A stretch of 64,000 nt of DNA from Isoetes taiwanensis (GCA_021234155.1 JAJEKV010000050.1:969977-1033976); one strand, 5' to 3'; shown: positions 49,284 through 62,550, counted from the stretch's first letter. The notes: a model not told the origin generated them from the letters alone. A program made the numbers and translations.

Positions 49284-51092
49284 AGACGAATTCTTGTGGA
49301 AAGAGAAAGAAGAAACAGAAAGTATCAGAAAATAAAGATGTAAAGAGGAGACGGGGACATGCCCATAAAGCAGCCAAAATAAGTGAAACGGAAGAATCAG
49401 ATAAAAGCTCCAGTAGTGATTCACTTGTATCTGTTGCAAGAGCTTTTGTAGCTCAAAGACAAGGAGAAGACAAGCTAAGGTTTTGGAAAACATGCTATTC
49501 TCTTGTGCTTGAATGTGTGGTATGCATATTGGGTTTTATAACTTTGTCTTCTTTGAAAAAGGAAGCAAATGTTTGAAAAGCATTGATTGATGAAGATGCA
49601 TGGAATCAACCGGTTGGGATTGAAGCAAGGATTGGTTCTTGAGGCCCTTGTGGTGCATGGTTTTAGATTCGGGGGCAAGTGATCACATGACACCAAAGAA
49701 GGGAATTGTTTGACAAAATCGTTGGTAGTAGCGGGGAATTACAAAGTGAAAATAGGCAAAGGCATTTTAAATGTAAGAGGGATGGGGACTGCTACTCTTG
49801 ATCTAGCTACAAGGAAGGTAGTGCTCAAAAACACTTTGTATGTTCGGATCGGAAGCAAATTTGATATCCATATCAAAGATGGATGATGCTAACTTGTTTG
49901 CTACGTTTGGAGGAGGCAAATGTGTGATCAGAGATAGGAATAGCCTTTTGATAGCACAAGGAGAAAGGGCTGGAAGCTTGTATAAGATAAGTTGGTGGTG
50001 TCAAAAGTCGTCTACTGCCTTGAGTGCCACAGCTCTTGATAAGAACCAGATATGGCATGAGCGACTTAGGCATGCAAACTTTCAATTCTTGAAAAGGATG
50101 AAGGATCATAACTATGTCTTAGGGCTGCCAAAAATTAAAGTGCCTCCCGGGATATGTGAAGGATGTGCGTTGGCTAAATTAAGCAGAAAATCTTATCTCA
50201 AACAAAAAGGGACAAGAGCAAAGCAACCTTTAGAACTAGTACATATGGATGTATGGGGGTCAGCATGCACTCGATCGCTTGGGGGATCCAGGTATTTCCT
50301 TCCTCGATTATAGATGATTTCAGTAGGAAAAATTGGGTGTTCTTTCTTGCACATAAATCGATGTTTTGAAAAAAGTTCAAGGAATGGAAGGCCATGGTAG
50401 AAAACTTTAAAGATAAGAAGGTGAAAACCTGTTGGAACCCATGATCGGGGAGGTGAATTTAACGGCCCGAGGAGTTTGGAACTTTTCTAAAAGATTAGGG
50501 ATCATCCATGAGACATCGGTGGCCCATGATCATCACAAAATGGCATTGTGGAGCGGGAAAAACCGCCACGGTCTTGGAATGTGCGCATCCATGATGTTGT
50601 CTAAGGACATACAACCCAAGTTCTGGACAGAAGCTGTTCATACAGCAGTATATATAATTAATAGGGTTCCAACAAAAGCAGTTCCCAATTGTGTGCCTGA
50701 AGAAGCTTGGTCAGGGGAAAAACCTAACGTGGAAGACTTCAAAATATTTGGGTGCACTGCCTATGCGTATCTGTCAAAAGCTGAAAGAAAAACAGGGAAA
50801 TTAGGCAGAAGAGCTATTCCATGCATGATGGTTGGATATGGTGATCACACCAAAGGGTATAGGCTGTATGTCCCTGCTTCCAGGAAGATCATAATAAGAA
50901 GGAGTGTCACGTTTAACGAACATGACTATAACATTGGCAGAAATCAGAAACCTTTGGACTTTGATCCTTTTGCAGCCTCTCATGGGAATGAAAGTGATGA
51001 TTCTAGCGAGTTTGAGTCCGAGCTAGATGATACAAAAGAAGACATACCCGTGGAAGAGGCAAATCTACCATCTGAACCAGACTCTGAAGACG
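49284..51092 (+). pseudogene. Gag-less copia pol fragment: protease, GAG-pre-integrase, integrase
   Basis: After the primer site only ~370 bp precede the protease, too short for gag; a basic Lys/Arg-rich frame (49269-49576) is all that remains. Protease reads LDSGASDHMTPK near 49660. Next, 49840-50313 carries NQIWHERLRHANFQFLKRM and GICEGCALAKLSRKSY (zinc H-H-C-C), then QPLELVHMDVWGSA, the first integrase core block. 50432-51092 continues the integrase: MLSKDIQPKFWTEAVHTAVY, IFGCTAYAYL and GYRLYVPASRKII. The RT and RNase H are gone: the sequence stops at 51092, where RPA exon sequence of the duplicated Helitron starts. Confidence 0.88.
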
Positions 51093-53516
51093 AAGGGCCT
51101 CTGAGGTCATACACAAATGATCATGGTGCAGGAAACGTCTTCCATGTTGAATTAATGGATGAAGATGTAAGCTGCTGGTTTGAATTTGTATATCATTTGT
51201 TGCATAGAAATTGACTTAGTTAGATCACAGAGAACCGAAATTCAGGCGTGCATGTTTGATGAGGCAGCAAGACAACTGCACAGACAGTTTGAAGTGGGAA
51301 AGGTAATATTTTTTGTATGGTCTGTGGAATTATTCTATGTTGATTTAATGAGGGTCGCACTTTGTCACGTCGCGAGTTATTATATCTCAAAGGGCAAGAT
51401 ACATCTTGCTAACAAGCGATACTGCAGCATGAACAATGATTATGAATTGACGCTTAGTTTGCAGTCTATGGTAGAAGTTTGTGGAGACAATTTGGAGAAC
51501 ACAGATCAGATGGCTTTGACAAGTTCAAGTTTTGTTAAGATCGACGAATTGCAACGATTTGTGAATAGATCCAGTCTAATAGGTAATAAGTGTATAAGTA
51601 AACCGTTTTTTGTATGAATTGTCGTGAATCGACATTGTTTTATGTGTAGTAGATATTGTTGCCGTTGTTTGTGATGTATCTAGTGCAACAAGCATCCCAT
51701 TAAAAATTTGATGATCGAGATACCCAAGCGTGATTACTTGTTGAGGACCCGAGGTATTGTAGTGTAAATTAAATTCATCATGAGTGGCAATATAGTAGAT
51801 CCAAAAAATAAGGAGAATTTACAGTATGCGGACTGTCAAAGTTACGCTTTGGAATAATTTGGCTGTAAAAGAGGGGCAGAGATTATACGAAATGGTTGGC
51901 AAAAACCCAGCTGTGATAATTACGGCACTCCATGCGAGTGACTACTCAGGTTGTTAGGTAGATTTCATGATTTAATTTGATATGAAGCCAGATAGTCTCG
52001 CTATAATTTTGTGCAGGCGTTTCTCTGTCGACAACAAGCGATAGCACAATAGAAATAAAACCGCATAATTGTGCCGGGGAAGAGTTGCATTCATGGTAGT
52101 TGTATCAACATTTTATAAGGCGTTTCTTGCATATTAGAAATTATAACTAATTGCATTGTTTTCTGTTCTATACATAAGTATGTCAATCGTGGAAAAAATA
52201 TGGCATCTACACTTGCTGGACTAGGTTTAGCATATCGACGACCCATGTTGGAACCTACAACAATGTATAACGATCGAGAATTTCTGGCAAATATTTGTCT
52301 GCCTTCTACTGGAATTGATAAGGTATTATTCAAATTGTTGAAAATGAATTTTGGTGTTAATTGGTTTTGAAAATGAAAATGTTTATTGATGAAGCCTTGT
52401 TATTTCAATGTGAGAGCGTACATAAGTTATATTAATGGAGATCAGGCGATGTGGTACGATGCTTGCAATTTATGCTTGAAGAAGGTTATGAAACAAGATG
52501 GTGACTTCTGGTGCCAGGCATGCCAAAAACATGTTGGAATTTTGAAAAGGTAATGTGAGAATGCATTTAGTTTGTGATGTTAGAAATGTGCAAATTGGTA
52601 TGCCAAGAGCCTAAATGATTGATGTAATGGAATGAAAAATTGAGTTGCAGATGTTCGGCCCAAGCAATGAGAGGCTTTAGCTCAATCATGCTATTTGTTC
52701 TAGAAAATCTAGCATAGAAGCATGATTCAGTTGTGCATGCAACTGTCCATTGGTTGACAAGTGTTGCATGTATCGGTCACAAGGCAAGTCTGGACAGCAA
52801 TGTCCAGCCCTAGGTTAACAAATCAACCTTTGCAGCTCTTGTCACTTATTTTATTGGATGAGACATGTTTGATGATATAAATCCCTTTTGATAGATATGA
52901 AGTTTGCTTGATCATGGTTGGACATGTTATAACAAGACTGTATGAAACTGCGGTGGAAATGGTTGCTAGTTTGCAAATAATTACGGAGTTAAAGGAAATA
53001 GATGGGTCAGAAACTACAGAGATGTTTAGGGACAGTATGCAAATTCAGTCAGTGAATATGGCAAGTTGATATCAAATGATCTTGAATTTGCATATACAAA
53101 TATCAAATTTTGCATTTTGAATCAATAACTTGGTAAGCTGAGGCTTGATGAAATTGGAACTGACAATTCTGAATTTTCCGTCTGATATCTGGCAGAGCCA
53201 ATGTTTTAATCATGGCGTTGGGTTTGCAGGTTATTTGCCAGCATCAATATCTAGATGTCTGTATGTACACTGGCATAGATAGTCTGAAGAAAGTTATCGA
53301 GATGTTAAATATATAACTTACCATTGAATTAGAGCTGATAGAGATTGACAATATTTGATAGTTATTGTTATGTATATAAGATTATCATGCTAAAAATGAC
53401 TATGCTTTGTTGTAATCTCCACAGATATGTTGTCTCGATGCGGCTAACAGACTCAACAGGAGAAGCATGGGCTATTGCATTCAATGAAGAGGCAAACAAA
53501 ATGTTTGAATGTACCT
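51093..53516 (+). pseudogene. RPA70-like module, copy 2, exon 1 truncated
   Basis: Same exon-intron plan as copy 1 (exon 1 remnant to about 51166, then exons at about 51231, 51372, 51654, 51822, 52015, 52179, 52399 and 53425). Some residues are better preserved here than in copy 1: the exon ending VNRSSLIG and the MYNDREF block near 52265. It is cut upstream of GPLRSY, so the first strands of DBD-A are missing. An open frame (50432-51214) runs from copia integrase straight into this exon. Confidence 0.8.
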
Positions 53517-53521
53517 CCCCC

Positions 53522-56500
53522 TTGAACCTTTACCTCAGGCCTTACAAGAACTTTATTCAATACAGAAGTTTTCCGACAGTTCTCGTATTATAAATAATCT
53601 ATTTTGTTTTACCGCCCTCGGTGTCAACGGTGACTTTATAGACCTGAAAATGCCTTCATCTATTGCAATTACGAGTCATACGTATCATTGCCTTTTATCC
53701 GCTGTCGAACCGACAAGCACCCTTCATTGGTACATATATGACAGCTCGATGAGATACACCATTGCTACTAATATACAATTGCCATGCACATGGATCATGC
53801 AAATTGCTACGATTCTAAGTGCCATAAATCCATATATCAAAGAATTGAACACTATAAAAGATTTATATCCCATACCTGCAAGACTCAGCCTTGCAGATCC
53901 ATCCACATCAGATGAAATAGCTGCCATTGTACATGCCAATAATATCGTCGCTACAACCTAGAACTGCAATGATTTGGATGCAACACGACCATAATCCAGT
54001 ATTCCTCAATATTCTTGATCCCACGTATGAACCACTTCAATACCCATTATTTTTTCTGCATGGAACATTAGGATGGCATCCACACAATGAACAAAATATG
54101 TCCCAAATAGATTGGTATCGAACTAGACTTCTTCATGAACCTCGGTTTTCGCAATTAGGAAGATTATGTGGAGAGTATCTCGTTGATATGTATTCTAGAA
54201 TTGAAGAAGAACGCCTTAATTATATTGTAACTGAAGGCTATCGATGAAATCTAACACAACACGAAGATGACTTCATTGATGACGAAGGCCCCGATACACA
54301 TTACAAAATTCTACCAGTGTCATTTCTAGGTTCTAAACGATGGTTTATTTGTTCAAATGGCGGATGCCTCGCACTTGCAAGAGTAAAAGGTAGACCAAGC
54401 TTCTTCATAACTATAACAACAAACCGGATGGCGAAAAAAAATACAAATTACGCCCAGGCCAAAATGCATCTGATATTCCTACATTAGTCGTTCGAGCGTG
54501 TCATGAAAGAGTCCAGTATACAAAAAACATCATTCGAAAATACCTTGGGCCTATATCTTACATGATGCACGTCATTGAATTTCAAAAACGCGGATTACCA
54601 CATGGACATATTGTCGTAAAAACAGAACACGAAATCCCCCTAGATATGATTGACAATTTAATCTCTGCAGAGCTACTAGAAGATCCCGTACTAAGAGCAC
54701 AGGTCGGAAAATATATGATTCATAAACATACGAAACGTTGTCTCAAAGAAAATAACAAATGTTGCTATAAGTACCCTAAACCACGAAACCCAATGACGTA
54801 CATCGACGAAAAGGATATGTACAATCTGAGAGACAAACCCGAAGCGGATGTATATTTGTTCCATACATCCCATTTCTACTTTCGAGGAAATGGGTGCCAC
54901 GTCTATGTAGATATTGCATCAACTGTACATATATTTGCATACCTCTATGGCTATATATATAAAGGCTTTGATATGACTCGTTTCCACATCAGCTCTACAA
55001 AACAACCACTATCTAAAAACATTTCAGAACCACTTGCAACAACAGCCAATAATGACCAGACCCATACAAAAAATGAAATCCAAGACTATATTTCCGCACG
55101 TTATCTACCTCCATGGAAGCCACATGGAGAATTATGGCCTATCACATGACCGAAAAGCATCCCTCCGTTAAATGCCTCCCTTTACATTTATAAGAACACA
55201 ATAGACATTCTTTTAGAAACACATCCACACACACTGGAATCTCTCTGCTAGACAGATATTTCTTACGTCCAATTGATTCTAGATTTGACCATATAACCTA
55301 TGTTGAATATAATGAACAATATACATACAACACATATAGGCCAAACACTGTCCTCAAATCAACAGATTATCTAGAGCAAAAGATCACAGGTGTAACTCAA
55401 AACGTCATTCATGAAAGAGCCAAAGGAGAATTAATTTGTAGACTCATTCTATCTAAGACTCATTCTACTCCACAACCCGCACGATCCTGGGAAGAACTCA
55501 AAATGTATGATCAACAAACATACAAGACGTACCAAGAAACTGCTCAAGCGATGGGGCTCATCGCACTGCCACATTTGAAGCTATAGCAGTAATGGAGGAA
55601 GCAATCTCATGTCTACAAACTCCATCACAATTCGATTCCTATTTTCACTTCTAATACTAGATTGGACCCAGTGATTGAATTATGGGAAAGATTTCAAAAC
55701 GACATGATAGCCGACTTCTTAGAACAATACCGAAAAATCTACTAACTAGCCAGTCAATGAAAGCCTTCTTGCTATTAACAAGATCTTAATTGACATGGCA
55801 CCAATCTCAAGCTTTGAGTGCGCCCATGTACAACATCCCATCGAAAAGAAATACAAAATGAATTGAACAAATTCCACGACCATGAAGAATACCTTACAAA
55901 AAGTTCCAACATGTTACAAACTATGAGCGAAACCAAGCTTCGGTCCTATACATGCGTATGTGAACTTATTAACAAAAAGCACCTCCCCAACTCTAACCTT
56001 TGTGTATGGAAAGCGAACCTTTGGGAAAACATACGTCCTCAACGCCATATATTTCTATGTACGAGGATTAGATCAAATAATTTTACCATGTGCCACCACA
56101 GCACTAGCATCCCTACAATATCCTGCTGGCAGAACTCCACACTCTCTATTCCAAATACCTATTGTTGATAACAATATCGGAATCCATTCACTACTTAATC
56201 CACAATCACCAAGAGCTGCATTAATTAATACTGCAACAGCAATCATATTAGATGAGTTCCCTATGGCAAATAAAGCAGTCATAGAAGCAGTTGACATCCT
56301 TCTACAGAACATAACAAAGATAGAAAGTCCATTCCGAGGAAAAGTATTCATAGCAGCCGGAGACTTTAGACAGATTGCATCCGTCACCAAACGAGGAGGA
56401 AAGACAGCAACAATAAATGCATCCGTAATATCCTCCCACATGTGGAAACATTTCAAAGTTCTAGAACTCAATGAACCAGTAAGAAACGCAGCTGACCCAG

Positions 56501-57270
56501 AACTTATACGATTTGTTGATGATATCGGAGAAGGACATCTATTAAATGACATTCCACTAACACTCTTTAAAACAACGACTAACATACAAGATGCGATCAA
56601 TTTCTTATATAACACACATATATTACTAACGCCTACGATATGTGAAAAACGAGCATTCCTATCTCCAAAAAATATTCCCGTCGACGACTTTAACATCGAA
56701 GTTATACAAATGATTCTAGAAAGTTCAAGAAACTATTTCAGCGTCGACATACTTACTGAAAACGACCAGACCATTGAAGACCACCCAATGGCAACAACAG
56801 ACTTTCTCAACGGCTTCAAACATCCAGCACTTCCACAACACGAACTCCAACTAAAAGTCAACACTATATGCCACATCACAAAGACACTAGACAAAGACAG
56901 AGGACTCGTAAAAACCGAGTCATGGTATGCTCAATGCACGCTAAATTAAGAATCCGTGAAAGTTCCTAGCGGGCCAACCCGCGGCACATGAATATACACC
57001 TCATTTCGAAGTGACTTCTTCCACCAACCCGGACAAGCGGCCTGGACAATCCACGATGACAACTACCACCACTATGACCGCGCATAACAACATTCCACGG
57101 TTGCCTAGGACTCACCCCGACAAAATAGTCCTCGACTGCTTGAAGTCTTTACACACGGACAACTATACGGCTCACTGATAACGAAAAAAGAAGACGTGCT
57201 CATCCTCCTCGACAAATCAAACACAGCCAAAACTACAACCAACGTCGTCTACAAAGAACTGCTTCCATAA
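53522..57270 (+). pseudogene. RepHel of Helitron copy 2, uninterrupted but frame-broken
   Basis: It contains the full order of domains without the nested insertion. Rep N-terminus: PLEPLPQALQELY and LFCFTALGVNGDFIDLKM. Then DPSTSDEIAAIVHANN, FFITITTNP, the HUH motif GLPHGHI (54592-54612) and YLYGYIYKG (near 54942). Helicase: Walker A damaged to GKRTFGKT (56008-56031), motif II DEFPM intact (near 56252), motif III GDFRQ intact (56359-56373), NEPVRNAADPELIRFVDDIG, then a C-terminal HGQLY block and stop at 57268-57270. Where copy 1 is broken this copy is often sound, and the reverse. Most breaks are 1-3 base clusters at CAG/CTG. Confidence 0.88.
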
Positions 57271-57359
57271 ACAAGGTGCGTACCTCTCTCCCAAAAAAAA
57301 AAGAAAAAAAGGGAGAGAGAAAAAAAAAACACTCCATCCACCTCATGCCCAAGATGTAG

Positions 57360-57475
57360 ATGGAGCACCGATCCCCTCGGAGATGGGTGCTCCCTCTACA
57401 CCATGGGCGCCGCACCGAAGGTCGCACCTGGGTTCGACTCCCAGGGTGCACAGGACGCCGGCCCCGCCGGCGCCA
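57360..57475 (+). repeat. tRNA-like/SINE-like remnant, copy 2
   Basis: Keeps a T-arm-like hairpin cctgggttcgactcccagg with the Pol III B-box ggttcgactcc. Upstream is a perfect hairpin, ggagcacc ... ggtgctcc, and downstream a GC-rich inverted pair gccggc ccc gccggc. Compare the damaged version at 39985-40085. Either a Pol III-derived retroposon or a structured 3' terminal region of the Helitron. Confidence 0.4.
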
Positions 57476-57689
57476 AATTCTTGTATTAATATATTATTAT
57501 TAATAAGCTACATAATCTGCATGGAATAAATATAAATGTTGTACGAAATATGCGTGAATGTTGTATGAAATATGTACGGAAAATAAAATAAAAAAAAAAA
57601 ACAAACATGGCCTAGGGGTGTGCATGGGTCCAAAAAAAATTTTGGCCCCTTTGGGGCCTAAGGGTGGTTCTATATAACACGAGCTCCGT

Positions 57690-58948
57690 ATTTAGAAAAT
57701 GTTGCAATGGAACTACATGGAAAATGGATTATGGGCAATTTTCTGCCGATGTCATAAAGAAACATGTTTAGGGCAGGAGCGGCTTAGGGGCTATGGCGGC
57801 GGCGGCTATTCCCTTGCGGATCATTCCCGAAGCGTCTTTGGAAGGGTGCGTATGGCGGGCCCTCTTTGCTAGATCACCTCCCCGATTTGTTTTCCGTCTT
57901 ATAGTGTAGCCTGACGAAGCTCAAGTGGGGGCCTTTGATCGGATGCAGAGAGACGAAACTCTGTCTTTCCTTCTTTGAGAACCCAGACGTCATCTTTTGC
58001 TGGCTTATTTCTGGAAGTTCGTGAGGTCTAGCTGCGGGTCGTCTTGAAGGTAAGCTTGTCTTGTTTGTTTAGGCTTTGCAAAGGTTAAGATGGTATAGCT
58101 GCGATTCTTTGCACTCCTTGCAGTAGGGGACGGCCTGCACTCACTGTGGGCTGCTTGTTTGCTTTAAGGGAAGCGGTCTGGCACTCCAGGTGCTCAGATT
58201 AGCTGTTGTAGGCAGCTGGGTTGCTTGGGCCAGGCCTGTTCTTTGCATATCGGTCTCTGGATGACAGTTGCCTTTGGGGCAGAAAAGCAAGTCCTTCCTT
58301 TCCCGACAAAGGGGAGATTAGGATCTAAGGGCAATACATGACTGGATAGCATGGGCTAAGGAAGAGTTTAAATGAGAAAGTCTTGGATGGGAGACCAGGC
58401 TTTCTTAACAGGTGCGCAGTTTTTGGACCATGATTCTTGCGTTCCAGGGGGAACCTGAACTTGGAACATTAAGTGAGCTGAGCCTTATGAAGTTGAAGTA
58501 TAGGGCAAAGGACCTTGGAAAGTAAGTGGACACCCCCTCACAGGGCGGTGTGTGATGTCTTTGCCTTGCTAGAAGATGGTGGATACATCTCATAGTACTG
58601 ACAATGGAATGGGAGAATTACTTATAGTATAGCCGAGGCGATATGTTTGTCCATGCCTAGTTACTTAGCGTGGGATGATATTTAGGCTTTGGCTTTTCAT
58701 CGTAATTGCTTCTTTAGGTTGGGTGCTTCAAAATGGCTTCAACTTCAAAGCATACAGAATTCTTTTCCTTTCCTCCAGCTGAAAGGAATGGCAATTGTTC
58801 TGGGATCTTTAGTCTTGGACTAATGGGTAGACCATTGTACTCTTAAGTTTATATCTGGCCTATTGTGGAGCCACTCCAATAAGGTCTTGTAACCCCTTTT
58901 TTCGGTTTAATAAAATCAAAATATCTTGCATCCAAAAAAAAAAAAAAA
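57690..58948 (+). mobile_element. 5'-truncated retroposed fragment with poly(A), copy 2
   Basis: Second copy of 40300-41563, ending with AATAAA (58909-58914) and a pure A run (58934-58948). The interior differs from copy 1 in many small clusters while the last 250 bp are almost identical. Confidence 0.55.
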
Positions 58949-59773
58949 TGGATTATGGTGTGTGAAATAATAATAATAATACAGTAACGAACATGGGGTA
59001 CTGTATGTTATAAAATACAACGAAGTGTAAATATCCCTAGTCGAGCACACTTTGATAGGTTGCCTTGCAATCTCAAATACCTTAGAAATATATGATGGCC
59101 ACCGAGACCATTGAAAAGATGTTTAGAGTCGAAGGCAACCTTGTAGCAAGTAATAAAAGCGAACAAATAAAAAAAGCAATAACAATCATGAATCTTATGC
59201 TTACATTATAAATTGACAAACAAATGTGTAAATAATAATAAAATGTATGCCAATATGCATAATAATATTATTATGTATTCAGAATACAAATTGGAATTAC
59301 ATTTCAAAACATCCTATAAGTAAGTTTGTCCATTGGCAGCAAGTTAGCTTATTACAACTTGCAACTTTGATCTCCTGTGGAATAACCCTTGCGCAACATG
59401 CAAATCACAACTATGCAATCATACAACCATAAAACTTACTTCAAAGCTTTCTTGGTGGATGCACATGATGATGAGGCTTGCAAATTATGCTTTGAGAGGT
59501 ACATCCTACATTCTTCTTTGAAGGACTAAAATACATGAAAAACAAAGATTCTCATGAACCTTGTTTGCATGAACCACGATATCCGCGACTTGCCATTCAA
59601 GCATAATAAGCTATATTCGTATGAGCTATATTTATGAATTCTAGCTCTCATAGTTAATCTGCAAACTTACTGTGAAAATGAATGTTGTATGTCTCTTATG
59701 TGAAAATACCTATATGGCTGCAAAAAAATATAAGCAATGTGCCTTGCATGGTGTTAAGTACTAAAGAGACTCA
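58949..59773. other. AT-rich spacer, no gene (copy 2)
   Basis: Near-identical to 41564-42397 apart from short clusters. No gene is recognised. Confidence 0.5.
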
Positions 59774-59885
59774 GCATGCATACATTGCATGATATGCATG
59801 CACTGTGTGCATGCATTGCAAAGTGCATGCATGGTATGCATGTGCATGCATTGTGTGCATGCAATGCATGCGCACGTGCATGCCA
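59774..59885. repeat. TGCATGCA-rich palindromic tract, copy 2
   Basis: Shorter version of 42398-42520, with one unit fewer, same alternating purine-pyrimidine character and CATGCA motifs. It is followed at 59937-59979 by a block absent from copy 1, containing a (CTATT)n run. Confidence 0.9.
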
Positions 59886-61923
59886 AAACTATAGGTTGGG
59901 AATGCAAGCTAACAAGAAATACAACATGCGCTCTCCGTGGACGCTAAAAAATCTATTCTATTCTATTCTATTATTATATAAATACTGTTGGCATACCCTC
60001 ACACAAATACAACAATAGAATCATATGCAGATCATATCAAAAAGGCCGTATAATTATATGTTTTGCGCGACGAACCAGTTTTTGTGATATTGATATGCTT
60101 GTATATGTAGCATTATAACAGGGGGTTTTTTTTATGTTTTTGTACTGTTTTCTCTAAGGTTTTCATATGATTTGGTGGCCGTATTCATCCAGATGTACTA
60201 AAGAGTATTTCTAGAGTGCAATCTTTTGTTAGCCATTGATTTTTAGAAAAGGGGCAAATCTGTGGTGGGGGGGCTTTAGGGTTCTTTTAGGGTTTTTTAG
60301 GGTTGTGTAGATTAGGGTCGTGGTCTTCCGTTGTTGTGGTTTAATATTAGGGCTAGCATGCATGAGCTTATTGTTGCGGGGGAAAGGCTTGGTGATTTTC
60401 AAAGGAATCCAGGAAGGGAATTGCTCAAATGACTAGAATATGAGCAGTGAGTTTCTTCAGGACCTATGACATGGAGGGAAACGAGTTTGGGCCATGTAAC
60501 TTACCTTGTCAATGAAATAGCCCGCTGCCATGTCGTTGTTTTGTTGGGATCATATTGCAGAGAAAATCGGTGAGGCAAGGCTTGTATGGTAGTGGCGGAT
60601 GGTTGTGCTTAGGCCGTGCAAGCTTAAACACGAAATGGAAGCTTGGCCATGGTTTGAAGATTCCGTCTTCGTTGCACAGCGGAGGAAGAAGCCCCCATTT
60701 TTTTTTCATTGCGGCGCCTCCTTTTTTGTGAAATGGAATCACAATCCAAGACTTGTGATTTGCCCAAACTGTGCTTAGATGCTCTAGCTCCATGTCCCAA
60801 GCTCGTGGTGTTGAAATATTACGTGCGGCTGGAATCTCCCGAATTCCAAAGCGAGGTTGTTGTGATTGCCATTAGTTCTTGAGCTATCTTTGGAGATAGC
60901 GGATTGGGAACTTCATAGGCATCCACTTGCGGCCCGCATTCTATTTTGCAGGGAATATCGCCTTGCAAACATCGTGGGTTATGCTTTTCGAGAATACCTC
61001 ACCAGGCCAGATCAAGTGAGTGGATTGGACCACCTTCTCTGGCGCTTCTCCGGATTTGAAGATGGGAGGAGGAAAAATTGCATCTCGGTGTGCGTGCGTG
61101 TTTGCTAATTAGCTTATAAAGCGCTTTGTTTTTTCTTTCATTTTGTTCAATCGTTCTTTTGGTTACTTGATTATTTGCCCCTTCAATATTGCCTTTCGGA
61201 TCATTTGTTGGCATCTATTGAGCTCAAAGAAGGTTTGCACCAAGTCATTCATATGTGTATTAGAAATAAATCGGTGTTTTGACTAATTTTACGTACCAAT
61301 TTATACGGGGTTAGTCGGCCGGACATTGCTATACAAATGGGAAGCATGTGGACAGACCAAAGATTAGCAAGGTTCAGACCATCCCATCTAGCCCATTATT
61401 ATCGGGGAATGATATTAGAATGAAAGGTGAAAAAGCTGGTCTACCAACATTCCGCGATAGGCGATGCAGGCCGTACCACGGGTTTGTATTTGAAGTGATT
61501 ATGCATGACATGTTGGAGCTCGTATTCCTAACAAGTATAATGAGAAACTATAGTCTGTCCTTTATACGATCAAGCTTTACAAGATTTGTTGATGAAGCGA
61601 TATATGCAATAACTATAAGCTGGATTGTATCGTGCTAATTTTTGCATTATGCTTTTCAACTCCAATATATTAGGCCACAATTGTGCTACATATCCGATGA
61701 AGTGTAGCTTTCATTATTTCTTTGCAAATAAATGGATGATATTAATTGAATTCTTGTTTGTTCTCCTAAGACATATTTTATGCAAGAATGAAGCTTCCAA
61801 CACTCTATTTTGCTCAATTGACCAGACCTGTTATTTATGTTATGCTTTGTAAACAACTCACATCATGATGGATGGTTAATTACGGGTTCAAATTCAGACC
61901 AAAGCTATCGCTCCACCCAGGAA

Positions 61924-62010
61924 TTTCATACACATGAATTGGATGCATAACTATTCCAAAAATTGCAGTTGTTTCATACACATGAATTGGATGCATAACT
62001 ATTCCAAAAA
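61924..62010. repeat. Tandem duplication, two ~46 bp units
   Basis: tttcatacacatgaattgga, extending to ttccaaaaatt, occurs twice in a row, separated by gcagttg. Confidence 0.92.
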
Positions 62011-62146
62011 TTCGGTTGCTCTTCTCATTATGTATTCTAAATGTACACTTGTTTTGTTTTTGTTTTGCTTATATTCACAACATCAACTCATCCAAGTGTC
62101 ATGTAACGGCGTTTGTTTTTGGCCCGAGAAGGGGCAAAAAAAAAAA

Positions 62147-62550
62147 TTTTAAACATTATAATACAAACCATTACATTACACGCATTAAAATTAAATTCCC
62201 CTTAAACCCCTTTTGTTTGGGTGCATATTCACCGCGGGGTGGCGTAGGCGGCGAGAGCCCTTATAATTATGTTTTGCCGCGTACAAAATCAACACCATAT
62301 AGTATATTTCAAAAATCTTATAGTATTTTGTAAATCTTGTTATATAGTATAACAAATTTTGTACATCCATACCCCACAAGCGAGGAACTTTGTAATGCGG
62401 TGTAGATTAAGGAATAAGAGGCGAATATGCCTATCCAACGGCTCTGGGTTGCCGGTCACCCCGTGTGAATATGCACCCAAACAAAAGGGGGTTTAAGGGG
62501 GAATTTAATTTTAATGCGTGTAATGTAATGGTTTGTATTATACGTTAAAA
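62147..62550. mobile_element. MITE-like element with ~100 bp terminal inverted repeats
   Basis: The left arm 62147-62232 (starting ttttaaacattataatac) is the reverse complement, with few changes, of the right arm 62464-62550 (ending gtattatacgttaaaa). Weaker pairing extends the arms to about 115 bp. There is no coding capacity. The structure fits a miniature inverted-repeat DNA transposon; the superfamily cannot be named because the exact target duplication is unclear (TA or tataa). Confidence 0.75.

Larger units (their letters stand above)
51093..57270 (+). mobile_element. Helitron copy 2 (RPA70-like module + RepHel), 5'-truncated
   Basis: Second copy of the unit starting at 30991. It starts inside RPA exon 1, directly fused to copia integrase sequence on its left, and lacks the nested Helitron. 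Intergenic and intron sequence (52380-53400) is nearly identical to copy 1 apart from rare SNPs, so the duplication is recent or the two copies are haplotypes joined in the assembly. Confidence 0.85.
60118..62550. mobile_element. ~2.4 kb insertion present only in duplication copy 2
   Basis: Copy 1 runs from the tract at 42.5 kb through gatatgcttctatatg straight into atataacctac (42718). In copy 2 the equivalent points are 60115 and 62551, separated by ~2.4 kb flanked by tataac on both sides, a possible 6 bp target duplication. The right 0.4 kb is an inverted-repeat element. The rest holds no recognised gene: frames at 60866-61108, 61348-61638 and 60509-60793 (-) have no family motif. Confidence 0.6.

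Noticed and set aside
56073-56696. 207-codon minus-strand open frame, and similar ones at 38665-39153 and 39323-39829
   Set aside because: They are antisense to the helicase, whose motifs on the + strand are unmistakable; the minus frames match no family.
57597-57680. Host Helitron 3' end at ggcccctttggggcctaagg
   Set aside because: A hairpin is followed by CTAA, but with no gap between stem and CTRR, and homology between copies continues far beyond, so the end is not supported.
60291-60310. Telomere-like tttaggg stretches
   Set aside because: Only two or three imperfect units, too few for an interstitial telomeric repeat.
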